From positions 1-45,313 of the forward strand of contig DWUV01000057.1 in NCBI GenBank assembly GCA_019120595.1: a stretch of DNA of 45,313 bases. Direction: 5' to 3'. Source of the DNA: Candidatus Mediterraneibacter tabaqchaliae. GTDB lineage: Bacteria > Bacillota > Clostridia > Lachnospirales > Lachnospiraceae. Below the pieces are notes generated by a model. The model did no database searches and had not been told where the DNA came from. It saw nothing but the letters and a program-made list of their open reading frames with translations. This document shows, in pieces, positions 9,986-19,446 of this stretch; the stretch's first letter is position 1; the number at the start of each line of letters is the position of its first letter. A program made the position numbers and the translations under genes.

Positions 9986-11056
9986 TCAGTACAGCAGTCC
10001 TTTTATATACTCTTTATTCGCCTCCAGGTCGATCTCCACCACCGACATGTCCTCATATGTCCCGAACGTGTAGGTTCCTTCTTTCGGCACAGCCGCCTGC
10101 TGGGTCGTCAGATGGTCCATGCCGAGCACATCCGTGGCAATACTGTACAGTTCTGTCACGCTCATATTTGTGGACACCTGGGTCATGCAGTAATTGATCA
10201 GCGACAGCACTACCGCCGGATCCTTCATCTCCATGACTTTGTTGTAAATGCCGTAGAGCACTGCGCGCTGACGCCTCGTCCTGCCGAAATCATTGTCCAG
10301 GCTTCGGTTTCTGGCGTGCGCCAGGGCCTGGGACCCTGTCAGCGTCACATAACCGGACTGGATATCCGGCATGCCGTGTTCGCGGTAGTAAGCCGCTTCC
10401 TCTTCTGTAAGGTTGACTTTGATCCCCCCGAGCTGGTCGATGATGCCGACCAGATTTTCAAAATTAATGACAATATAGTCCTGCACGTCCAGATCGAACT
10501 GCTTATTGATCGTATTGATCGTCAGTCCGACCCCGCCATACGCAAATGTATGCCCTAGCTTGCTCTGTCCGTATCCGTCGATCTCGATCAGCGTATCGCG
10601 AAGGAAGGAGATCACGGACGCCTTGTTTTTCGCTTTGTTCAGGGACACCAGCATCATCGTGTCCGAGCGCCCCAGCTCTGCGTTGGGGTCGCGGGTATCG
10701 GATCCCACCAGCAGGACATTGACCACGTCTTCATCCTTCTGGTCCTCCCTGGCGATCTGGACGTCTTTTGCCGTCGGATCCACATCCTCCGGATCCACGA
10801 TCCCCACGGAATCGCCGTACAGCCCCCACAGGATCGAGCCTACCGTGCCGCCCACGACCAGCAGGCATACGAGCAGCAGGCAGATGATAAAGGACGCCGC
10901 CTTATGTTTTTTCATCAATTTCCAGAGGCTTTTTTTCTTCTTCCGTTTTCTTTTCCCTTTTTTCTCTTTCTCCGTCTGCCCCGCAGATCCGTTTTCTTCT
11001 TTTTTCTTTCCTTCTTCTGCTTCTCCGCAGTTCTCTGTCTTCTTCATCTCATCCAC
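9986..11056 (-). CDS. LytR-CpsA-Psr (LCP) family protein
   Basis: Lys-rich cytoplasmic N-term, one TM, then VNVLLVGSDTRDPNAELGRSDTMMLVSLNKAKNKASVISFLRDTLIEIDGYGQSKLGHTFAYGG...ALAHARNRSLDNDFGRTRRQRAVL. Confidence 0.93.
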   Translation of the reverse strand: MDEMKKTENCGEAEEGKKKEENGSAGQTEKEKKGKRKRKKKKSLWKLMKKHKAASFIICLLLVCLLVVGGTVGSILWGLYGDSVGIVDPEDVDPTAKDVQIAREDQKDEDVVNVLLVGSDTRDPNAELGRSDTMMLVSLNKAKNKASVISFLRDTLIEIDGYGQSKLGHTFAYGGVGLTINTINKQFDLDVQDYIVINFENLVGIIDQLGGIKVNLTEEEAAYYREHGMPDIQSGYVTLTGSQALAHARNRSLDNDFGRTRRQRAVLYGIYNKVMEMKDPAVVLSLINYCMTQVSTNMSVTELYSIATDVLGMDHLTTQQAAVPKEGTYTFGTYEDMSVVEIDLEANKEYIKGLLY

Positions 11057-11098
11057 TTCCCTGAGGCTCCTTTCCTTATGCAGCCGGCCGTATGCTTA

Positions 11099-11845
11099 TC
11101 AAAACGGGATCTTCTCGAACTGCACTGTTTTCTCTCCGTTGCATATCCGCATCGGATTCGTCCTGAACAAAATATCCAGGTATTCTTTCGCACAGCTCCC
11201 CAGCAGCTCATCATATGCGTCAGCCATGCATGTCGTCCGCCGGACCGGGCTGTGCGCATCGCTTGCAACCGCACTGACAAGATTGTGGTCCAGCAGTCCG
11301 TAAGCGGTACGGCGGGCACGCCGTCCGAACCGCCCCATGAAGCTCCCCTTATTGACCTGTATCTCATATCCTGCCTTCTTCCAGCGGTATACGGTCCCCG
11401 GATCGTCCTGGACGAATTCATACCGCTCCGCGTGCGCGATCACCGGCACTGCGCCCACTTCCCGCACCCTCCTCAGGATCCGGTCCGCAAAGGCCGGATC
11501 CTCCTGGAAATCAAACTCCATGAGCACATATCTTGTGCGGTTAATGGGGAAGATCTTGCCGTCAGTCAGCAGCCTGGGGACGTCTTCTGTCGTAAATACT
11601 TCCATTCCCGCCAGGAGTGTGATCCCCGGCACTTCCTCTTTCAGGATCTCCTTCGTATCCTGAAAGACCCGGATATATTCTTTTCCCAGATAATTATCAA
11701 ACAACCCGGGAATATTGCAGTGGGGCGTAGCTACGATCGTCTCTGTCCCGCTCTCATATGCCAGCGCCGCCATCTCGATACAGTCATAGATGTCCTGCGC
11801 GCCGTCGTCCACTCCCGGAAGTATATGCGTATGTATATCTATCAT
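11099..11845 (-). CDS. CpsB/CapC-type PHP-domain tyrosine-protein phosphatase
   Basis: MIDIHTHILPGVDDGAQDIYDCIEMAALAYESGTETIVATPHCN...VPVIAHAERYEF...VASDAHS. Confidence 0.92.
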   Translation of the reverse strand: MIDIHTHILPGVDDGAQDIYDCIEMAALAYESGTETIVATPHCNIPGLFDNYLGKEYIRVFQDTKEILKEEVPGITLLAGMEVFTTEDVPRLLTDGKIFPINRTRYVLMEFDFQEDPAFADRILRRVREVGAVPVIAHAERYEFVQDDPGTVYRWKKAGYEIQVNKGSFMGRFGRRARRTAYGLLDHNLVSAVASDAHSPVRRTTCMADAYDELLGSCAKEYLDILFRTNPMRICNGEKTVQFEKIPF

Positions 11846-12005
11846 TGATCTATCCCTTAATAACTGACCTTAATTACAACGTGTGATTATATCACTTTTT
11901 TGAAAGCCTGTGAACACTTTCCACCTGTTTGCCGCATATTTTAAGTAACCGTTCAGCCGTCAGACTGTGCGGTTTTCCGAATGGTACAGCTGAACTGTTG
12001 CTATT

Positions 12006-12521
12006 TCAGCGCCGCTTCCCCTTAAAGAACGAGTACAGCGCTGTCACCGCCCTGCGCGCGGGCACGATCCGGATCCACACATGCTCAAAAAACTCCCACC
12101 AGAAATCGCCCGGACGGATCACTTTCCCCTTGCGCTTCACCTGTACGATCAGGGCAAAGATCTGTTCTCTCCTCAGCGGCCCTTCGATCTGCGTCTGGGC
12201 GTCCCCGACCATATAGTATCCTTCCGGCTTTACCTTATAAATACGGTGCATCACATACTGCCCGCTGTCCCGACGGTAAAAGACCATATCCCCTCTGCGC
12301 AGCTCCTTCTCCGGCCGCGTAAAGTAAATATAATCCCGGTTATGGCAGAGAAACGGTGACATGCTGCTCCCCGCGATCAGCATGGGCACGACCTTTCCTT
12401 CCTCCGCGATCTCCCGGAGGACAGACACATACTCTCTTGTGTCCACCTGCCTTACGGCCATCTGTCTTATGCCTTCCCGGTTTTCGTCCGCCCGTCCTGT
12501 ATCTTCCTGCCTTGTGTCCAT
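12006..12521 (-). CDS. S24/S26 (SipW-like) serine peptidase
   Basis: VPMLIAGSSMSPFLCHNRDYIYFTRPEKELRRGDMVFYRRDSGQYVMHRIYKVKPEGYYMVGDAQ; start ATG at 12521 with upstream GGGAGGAAG. Confidence 0.8.
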   Translation of the reverse strand: MDTRQEDTGRADENREGIRQMAVRQVDTREYVSVLREIAEEGKVVPMLIAGSSMSPFLCHNRDYIYFTRPEKELRRGDMVFYRRDSGQYVMHRIYKVKPEGYYMVGDAQTQIEGPLRREQIFALIVQVKRKGKVIRPGDFWWEFFEHVWIRIVPARRAVTALYSFFKGKRR

Positions 12522-12577
12522 TGCTTCCTCCCTGTACGCACGGGATCCGCACATCCCGGCGTCCGGGGCGCGTCCCG

Positions 12578-14368
12578 TCAGAATTCCATCGCCATCCGGC
12601 TGGACTCTTCCTCGCTGAGCTCTGTCACCTGGGTCTCCATGACACGGTAGACCCTCTGGCACATATTCAGCACGCTCGGCCGGTGCGTGGTCACGATACA
12701 TGTCTTATTCGGATGACGCTTCACAATGTTGCGCAGCACGGTACGCTCCGTAGCGACGTCAAGCGCAGAGGTCGCTTCATCCAGCAGCAGCACCGGGGCG
12801 TTCCGCAGCACCGCCCTGGCGATGGCGATCCGCTGGGCCTGGCCTTCCGAAAGCCCGCGTCCCCGCTCTCCCACGCTGCTGTTGATCGTATCCGGCAGCT
12901 TGGACACAAAATTCCACGCGCAGGATACTTTCAGCGCGTCAATGATCTCCTCATCCGTGGCGTCTTCCTTCACCATCCTCATATTCTCGGCTATCGTGCC
13001 TGAGATGACGGTATTCCCCTGGGGGACGTAGGCGAAAAGATGCCTTGTCTCCGCATTCATCTCAATGCTGCTCCCGTCCGAGGCGCTCAGCGTCACGCCG
13101 CCCCCCTGGGGCCTCACCAGCCCGAGGAGCAGGCGGATCAGCGTCGTCTTGCCCTCTCCCGAAGGCCCGACCAGCGCGACGATCTCGCCCGGATTTGCCT
13201 CAAACTCCGAATTCGTGATCACCTGGTTCCCCTCAGTATAGGAAAAATTCACATTCTTCATCCGCACGCGGAACCCGTGATGCGCATACTTGTCCAGCTG
13301 GCTGCTCTCCGGGATATGCACTTCCCGCGGCAGCTCCACCAGTTCCCTGATCCTGTGCGCGGACACCGCGCTGTTCAGGAAGGAGGGGATGATGGACACC
13401 ACATTGCTGAACGCGGCCGACAGCTTGCTCCTCTGCTGAAGGAACAGCGTCATCGTCCCGTACGTGATATCATTGCTCCACAGACGGAACAGGCAGTATC
13501 CGAAGGCGAGGAACTGGACAAATGTCCCTGTAACAGACATCAGGATATTGGTCTTGATGCTGAACAGGTTGTATTTCAGGCTGATGTCCCGGAACCGCCT
13601 CTGCCACCAGCGCATCTTTTTGCTGTAGTGGGGGGCGATCCCAAAGGACTTGATGGTGTCAAAATTATAGATCGCCTCCACCTCAAACGACATCAGGTCA
13701 GAACTCATCTCCCGCACCTTCCTGCTGTAATCCCTCTGCTTCTTGATCAGGAACCGGGACATCAGGAGCATAAACGGCGCGCTGCCCAGGGCTATGAGGG
13801 CCATGATCCAGTCATAGTGCAGGATCACCAAAAAAGTTGCGGCAAAATTGTACACCGCGATCACGATCGTGGGGAGCCAGCTGATGGCATTGCTGCTGAC
13901 TGTGCTGATATCCCCGTTAAACCGGTTCAGGATATCTCCGTTTGAGTACCGGTTCAGGGACATCCAGTCCGCATCCACGATCTTATCAAAGATATCCGCC
14001 TGGATGTCATTGTTAATGTCTATGCTCAGCTTTGCCGTGATCCGGCTGATAATGCTCCCGAAGATCAGGCTGAACACAGAGCTGGACACCATGATCACCG
14101 CCATGACCCACAGCCTGCTGGAATCATGGCCGGTAATGATATCGATCATGTATTTCCCCGCCACGCTGCTGACCAGCCCCATGGAAGTACTGATGATCCC
14201 AAGGATAAGATAAAACGCGATCGCGCCCTTGTAGCGCGCGCTGTAGCTGAAGATCCATTTCCAGTCGTCCAGGATCTCGGCAAACGTGCCGTCCTTCCAT
14301 CTGGATATCAGAATATCCAGGGATTCAAAAGAAATGCCTTTATTCTGGCTCTGATTTTCTTCGTCCAT
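12578..14368 (-). CDS. ABC exporter, fused permease and ATP-binding protein
   Basis: ABC transmembrane region; Walker A VGPSGEGKTTLIRLLLGL; signature LSEGQAQRIAIARAVLRNAPVLLLDEATSALD. Confidence 0.93.
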   Translation of the reverse strand: MDEENQSQNKGISFESLDILISRWKDGTFAEILDDWKWIFSYSARYKGAIAFYLILGIISTSMGLVSSVAGKYMIDIITGHDSSRLWVMAVIMVSSSVFSLIFGSIISRITAKLSIDINNDIQADIFDKIVDADWMSLNRYSNGDILNRFNGDISTVSSNAISWLPTIVIAVYNFAATFLVILHYDWIMALIALGSAPFMLLMSRFLIKKQRDYSRKVREMSSDLMSFEVEAIYNFDTIKSFGIAPHYSKKMRWWQRRFRDISLKYNLFSIKTNILMSVTGTFVQFLAFGYCLFRLWSNDITYGTMTLFLQQRSKLSAAFSNVVSIIPSFLNSAVSAHRIRELVELPREVHIPESSQLDKYAHHGFRVRMKNVNFSYTEGNQVITNSEFEANPGEIVALVGPSGEGKTTLIRLLLGLVRPQGGGVTLSASDGSSIEMNAETRHLFAYVPQGNTVISGTIAENMRMVKEDATDEEIIDALKVSCAWNFVSKLPDTINSSVGERGRGLSEGQAQRIAIARAVLRNAPVLLLDEATSALDVATERTVLRNIVKRHPNKTCIVTTHRPSVLNMCQRVYRVMETQVTELSEEESSRMAMEF

Positions 14369-14383
14369 GTTCCACCTCGATTC

Positions 14384-15637
14384 CTACCGGATGATCTTAT
14401 ACTTTTTCATCAGGTCCACTCTGCGGTTTCCGATCTCAATGCTCTCCCGCGCGTCGTTTCCGCCGATCCGCTTTGTCTCCTTCAGATATTTCCCGATCCT
14501 CGCCGCCCACGCCGCAGGCAGGAGGAACGGGTGATCCTTCAGGTACGCGTAGGACCTCTCCATATATTGCCTGTCAGGGAACAGTGTATGGAGCAGGGAC
14601 GCGCCCGCTTTCTTCCCCTTTTTATCCTCCGTCACCGCCTGGAGCGTAATATTGCTGCTGTGCTTCCTGCTTAAGCTGGAATCCCCGAACACGCCCCCAT
14701 CCAGCAGGTCTTCCAGCAGTTCCGCGCCGTCAGCCTCCAGGGATGACCAGCTGTCCGGACAGCATGCTTTTTCCGGGTCAAACTCCAGCTCTTTCTTCCC
14801 GATATCAAACAGTGCCGCAGCGAATACCTCCGCGCGGATGCTCCGGCAGCTCTCCAATATTGATTCCCAGTCTATGTCCTTTCCATACATTTCAGCGTAA
14901 TATACGATGTCGCATACCTGGCGGATGCCGAATCCGCTGTGCAGGAAATGCTTGAACGCATGCAGGATCAGATAGAGCAGGTGGTCTGTATGCGCCAGTG
15001 TCCATATCTGCACTCCCCGGATCTCTTCCCGGACCAGCCTTTCAAATACGCCGTCGAACAAACGGTTCAGCTCTCCGTATGCCTTTGAATCAGACGCGAA
15101 CAATTCCTTATGGAGCTCGATATGTAAAGTCCCGCCCTTTTTGTAATAGGAGACTTCTCCTTCCGCTTCCGGATCCTTGCCCGGATCCGCCATGCCCATG
15201 CCGTCCTGCAGCAAAATATCATGGCATCTCCCAAACTGGTCTGCGGGGATCAGCACATCCTCATCGCCGGAGCATCTGAAGTCAGGCTCACGGTACATGT
15301 TCCGGCAGATAATGCCTTTCACCACCACAGGCTTAAGCCCGGACTCCAAAAGCTTTCCGTACAGGAACAGGAACTCCTCTGTCTTTCTGCTCTGCAGCAT
15401 CACCTGGCGGATCACCTGTCTCTTGACCGCCTGTACCTCCTGCTGCGGAAATGCGGCAAAGGCAGGGCATCCGTATACTGCATCATAAACCATGGGCAGG
15501 ATCTGATGGTACTGGCACCGGCGGAATAGCTCCCGCCATTCTTCCGCTGAGATCCCGCTCTCCCAATTCACTTTTTCGCCATTTCGGAAACACCGGAGCG
15601 CTTCCAGCATTTTCCCGTTTAATGCATTTCTTTCCAT
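14384..15637 (-). CDS. Nucleotidyltransferase family protein (PF14907/NTP_transf_5-like)
   Basis: KPVVVKGIICRNMYREPDFRCSGDEDVLIPADQF...LHIELHKELF...LYLILHAFKHFLHSGFGIRQVCDIVYY. Confidence 0.8.
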   Translation of the reverse strand: MERNALNGKMLEALRCFRNGEKVNWESGISAEEWRELFRRCQYHQILPMVYDAVYGCPAFAAFPQQEVQAVKRQVIRQVMLQSRKTEEFLFLYGKLLESGLKPVVVKGIICRNMYREPDFRCSGDEDVLIPADQFGRCHDILLQDGMGMADPGKDPEAEGEVSYYKKGGTLHIELHKELFASDSKAYGELNRLFDGVFERLVREEIRGVQIWTLAHTDHLLYLILHAFKHFLHSGFGIRQVCDIVYYAEMYGKDIDWESILESCRSIRAEVFAAALFDIGKKELEFDPEKACCPDSWSSLEADGAELLEDLLDGGVFGDSSLSRKHSSNITLQAVTEDKKGKKAGASLLHTLFPDRQYMERSYAYLKDHPFLLPAAWAARIGKYLKETKRIGGNDARESIEIGNRRVDLMKKYKIIR

Positions 15638-15668
15638 ATGTACCCTTCTTTTTGGCTTCCGCGCTTTT

Positions 15669-18044
15669 TTAGATGATCTCCAGCTCTCTTGCTTTCTGTA
15701 CGGCCTGTATCCTTGTCTTGACGCCCAGTTTCTTATAGATATTATAGATATGGGTCTTCACGGTCGGGAGCTTAATGTTCATGATCTCGCTGATCTCGGC
15801 ATTGCTGCACCCTTTTCCCAGATACTGCAGGACCATCTGCTCTGTGACCGTGAGCTTCTCCGCACGGTACAGGTCCTGCTGCTCTGTCTGAAGGTCCGGA
15901 TAATATTTCTTCTGCCTTCCCGCCTTCCTGACGATATAACCGACCCAGTCCGGGACCGGCATCCTCAGGACGCTGCCGTATTTATATTTCTTCTTGCTCT
16001 GGTATCCGGAAGCTTCTTTCTTCTCCAGCCAGTCTCTGTATTCTTCCAGAAGCTCTGCCCCCCGGCTCCCGTATCCGGTGTAGAGCCTGACATACCGGTA
16101 CGGATTGGCGACGGCCAGTGATTCCGCCACCGTCTTAAGCGCCTGCCCGCTCTCTCCTTTTTCCCTCTCCAGGATCGCTCTCTGGAACAGGCTCTCCGAC
16201 AGCCAGCGCCAGTTTCCGTTGTTTTCGAAATAGGGCACCAGGGTCTGAAGGAGATCCTCCGCACGCCTGTAATTTCCCAGATACAGATTGATCTTCACCT
16301 CAGCGGCCATATAAAACTTTGTCTTCCCCGCCTCGTTTTCTATATCGCCTCCGGTCTCCCGGATCCATTTCATCAGCCCCTCTTTTTCTCCCCATTTCGC
16401 CTCTGCGAGATAGAGAAGGGCCCGCGCGTTCCACCGGCATACTGCGGACTCTTCTTTCTCGAGCATTTCCGCCAGTCTGTGTATATATGCCTGTATCGTG
16501 TCGCTGCGCTCTCTGCCGTCCGCGGCCAGGTAAGCCAGGTACATCATTCCGATCCTTTCCTGCCACGGCAGGTTCCTGTGTATCTCCGGGAGCGCCTCCA
16601 GCTTCCCGGTACTTTTTTTCATCAGCGGACCGTCCGTCTGGAACTCATACTCCAGCTCAGCGAGACGGTAGGGCATCTGGTTCACTGCCTGAAGCCTTTC
16701 CTTCCACAGCTTCCGGTATTCCAGGCGCTGGCTCTTCCCGCAGGAAAAAAGCTCTGACAGATCCCGGATCCCGCTCAGATAGGAAACCGATTCCCCGAGC
16801 ATAAAATAGAGCCGGACCTGGCGCCCGGGAACGGCCTTTTCCCTGAGCAGGTCCATCCAGTCTGCTGTGGAAAGCTTCGGGTCAGCATAAGCAATGTTCA
16901 GATAGATCTCCCTGATCTTGTCCGGATCCACGCCCTCCTCTGCGGTTTCCTTCGCCAGCTTCCCGAGCTGCTGTCTGATATCCGCCATTCCTGCCGCATC
17001 CTGCCGGATGAAGTATTCCATCCATTCCAGGTAGAGAAGCTCCGGTACATGCCGGTCTCTCCCGGCATCGCCCCCTCTCTCATAATTCAGGAACGGGATC
17101 TGGTCGTAGCTGCGGATCAGGCACTGTCTGTAACTCTCCCGGTCATGAAGGTACCAGCAGCATGTCAGCGCATCCTGGATGCTTCCCTTCTCCTCATACC
17201 AGGCGATCGCTTTCGCGCACAGGTCAGGGGACGTATACTCCTCCATCGCGATGCGCAGCGCAGGCTGCACATGCCAGGTGTCCCTCTCCGGCACATAGAC
17301 CATAGCCCCTCTGACAAAGAGGCGTTCTTCCAGTTCCTTCTCCGGGTCTTCCCACAGGATTGAGACAAGCTCTTCGTTCAGCCTGGGGAATACGGCCCTC
17401 TCATTCAGAAGCCTCCGCTCATCCTCCGGCAGTGTATCAAGGATCTGCTGCCGGATGTATTTCCTTATCTCATAGCGGCAGCTCAGCTCCCGCGCGGTCC
17501 AGCGGTCTGAAAGCTGTTTCTCAAGGCGGACCATCATCGCGATGCACCCCGCCCAGCCTCCGGTCAGGTAATATACTTCCCTGTATCGCAGCCCGCTCCT
17601 GCATTCCTTCAGATACCGGTAAGTCTCTGCCTCTGTAAACCAAAATGTCTCAGGCATAACGACCGCCATAACGCCGCCCCACACAAGCTCCAGGAAGTTC
17701 TCCGGCACAAGGCCGTCCACCGCTATGAGGATCCGGTCCTCTTTCGGCATATTGCGGACGAATTTCCAGAGTCCTTCATTCGACTCCGGGTACCGGCACC
17801 CTTCCGGTTTCCGCACCAAATACCAGTTCGGCCTTCCGCTTTCTCTCCTGCCTGCCGCGGAGCCGTCCTCGACCTCTTCCACAGAACAAAAGACGGCATT
17901 TACTTCAGGATGCTTTTCCAAAAGCACCCTGACTGCCGTCTTCCTTCCCATTCCGGGCATACCGCTCAGACATACCGCAAGATGTTCCGGCAGCATTTCT
18001 TCTATATGCGAAGTCTTGTCGATCGTCACTTTCCTTAAACCCAT
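15669..18044 (-). CDS. LuxR-family (MalT/STAND-like) transcriptional regulator
   Basis: C-terminal LTVTEQMVLQYLGKGCSNAEISEIMNIKLPTVKTHIYNIYKKLGVKTRIQAVQKARELEII (GerE/LuxR HTH); N-terminal P-loop-like SGMPGMGRKTAV. Confidence 0.88.
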   Translation of the reverse strand: MGLRKVTIDKTSHIEEMLPEHLAVCLSGMPGMGRKTAVRVLLEKHPEVNAVFCSVEEVEDGSAAGRRESGRPNWYLVRKPEGCRYPESNEGLWKFVRNMPKEDRILIAVDGLVPENFLELVWGGVMAVVMPETFWFTEAETYRYLKECRSGLRYREVYYLTGGWAGCIAMMVRLEKQLSDRWTARELSCRYEIRKYIRQQILDTLPEDERRLLNERAVFPRLNEELVSILWEDPEKELEERLFVRGAMVYVPERDTWHVQPALRIAMEEYTSPDLCAKAIAWYEEKGSIQDALTCCWYLHDRESYRQCLIRSYDQIPFLNYERGGDAGRDRHVPELLYLEWMEYFIRQDAAGMADIRQQLGKLAKETAEEGVDPDKIREIYLNIAYADPKLSTADWMDLLREKAVPGRQVRLYFMLGESVSYLSGIRDLSELFSCGKSQRLEYRKLWKERLQAVNQMPYRLAELEYEFQTDGPLMKKSTGKLEALPEIHRNLPWQERIGMMYLAYLAADGRERSDTIQAYIHRLAEMLEKEESAVCRWNARALLYLAEAKWGEKEGLMKWIRETGGDIENEAGKTKFYMAAEVKINLYLGNYRRAEDLLQTLVPYFENNGNWRWLSESLFQRAILEREKGESGQALKTVAESLAVANPYRYVRLYTGYGSRGAELLEEYRDWLEKKEASGYQSKKKYKYGSVLRMPVPDWVGYIVRKAGRQKKYYPDLQTEQQDLYRAEKLTVTEQMVLQYLGKGCSNAEISEIMNIKLPTVKTHIYNIYKKLGVKTRIQAVQKARELEII

Positions 18045-18048
18045 TTAT

Positions 18049-19428
18049 CTATACCCCGTTTAAAATTCCTCCGATCACGTGGACATGGCTCTCCGACAAT
18101 TCTTCCAGGCCTTCCATAATATGAGCCGCACTCGCGAAATCTCTCTTAATGACAAATACCACGCTGTCCGCATACTGGGCAAGCACTCCTGCATCTGTCA
18201 GGAGTCCTGCCGGGGCGCTGTCGAGGATCACATAATCCACTTTCTCGCTCACAGCCTCGATCACCCTCTGCATCGGCTCGCTTCCAAGAAGCCTGGAGCC
18301 GTCTTCCGTCGCCTTTCCTCCCGGGAGGAAGCAGAACTTAAACTCCTCATCCATCTCCAGATCCTTCCCGGTAAGGAGGACGTCCATCAGCTTCGCCTCC
18401 TTATTCAGCACTTCGTACAGGCCGATCCCTTCCTCCAGCCCGAGGATGCCCCTGTCGGACGGATGCCTGAGGTCGCAGTCGATGAGCGCCGCCCGCTTTC
18501 CTCTCTTCGAAAACGCAAGGGCAAGATTTACCGCCAGGGTGCTCTTCCCTTCGCCTGCCAGCGCGCTTGTCACCAGTATGATCTTAGAGTGATGCCGCCA
18601 TGCGCTGTATTCCACCTTGCCGCGCACAAGCTGTATCGCTTCCTCAAATCCGGGATCTGTCTTTTCGTTGAGGATATTGAGGACATTTTTATTCTCTTTG
18701 CTCCTTTTTTTCACCGCGATCTGCGGCACTTCGCCAATACATTTCATATGGGCCCGCGTCTGGAAATCCTCTTTCTTCCTTACTGTCGTACGGCTTACCG
18801 TGACCAGCCCTGCCCAGAGCAGGCCAAGGGCCGCTCCTGCTGCCGCCCCTTTCACAAGGGGTCCCGTTCCATCCCGCGGGTTATCCGGATACGCCGGGAT
18901 CCCCGTCTCATCAAGCAGCTGCATCGTCGTCCTGCCGATAATGACTTCCGCCACATCAGGGTAGCACTGGATCACAGCCTGGAGCGTCTCATACGCAGTC
19001 CCCGCATCCATATCTGTCACTGACAGCGTAAACAGGTTCGTATTCTCCTCGGCGGAAGCTGAAATCCTCCCGCTCACCGAATCTCTCCCCATCGCTTCAG
19101 CAGCGCGCTTTGAGAGGACCCCGCTGGTAAGGATATACGGGAATGTCGTGACCATCTGCTCTGTCGTCGAATTATCGTAAAACGCGTAGGACCCGCTTGT
19201 CTCGTCCCCGCTGCTCTGCCCCGCTGTGATCGTAAACGTAGCGGACGCCGTATATTGGGGCGACCATGCCATATAACTTCTGATGTAAGAAACTGCGCCT
19301 CCCACGACAGCGAGGATAAGCACCCATACCCACATACGGCGCAAAGTCCTGAAATAATCTATCAGCAGCCCGACAATATCTATCATTCCTTCTTCTGCCT
19401 GCCTGTATTCCTCATTCTGTGTGTTCAT
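18049..19428 (-). CDS. Wzz-domain/BY-kinase-type tyrosine kinase (CpsC-CpsD fusion), no Tyr-rich tail
   Basis: Wzz-like TM domain; IILVTSALAGEGKSTLAVNLALAFSKRGKRAALIDCDLRHPSDRGILGLEEGIGLYEVL; ends HVIGGILNGV. Confidence 0.88.
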   Translation of the reverse strand: MNTQNEEYRQAEEGMIDIVGLLIDYFRTLRRMWVWVLILAVVGGAVSYIRSYMAWSPQYTASATFTITAGQSSGDETSGSYAFYDNSTTEQMVTTFPYILTSGVLSKRAAEAMGRDSVSGRISASAEENTNLFTLSVTDMDAGTAYETLQAVIQCYPDVAEVIIGRTTMQLLDETGIPAYPDNPRDGTGPLVKGAAAGAALGLLWAGLVTVSRTTVRKKEDFQTRAHMKCIGEVPQIAVKKRSKENKNVLNILNEKTDPGFEEAIQLVRGKVEYSAWRHHSKIILVTSALAGEGKSTLAVNLALAFSKRGKRAALIDCDLRHPSDRGILGLEEGIGLYEVLNKEAKLMDVLLTGKDLEMDEEFKFCFLPGGKATEDGSRLLGSEPMQRVIEAVSEKVDYVILDSAPAGLLTDAGVLAQYADSVVFVIKRDFASAAHIMEGLEELSESHVHVIGGILNGV

Positions 19429-19446
19429 ATCTGTTCCACAATCCTC

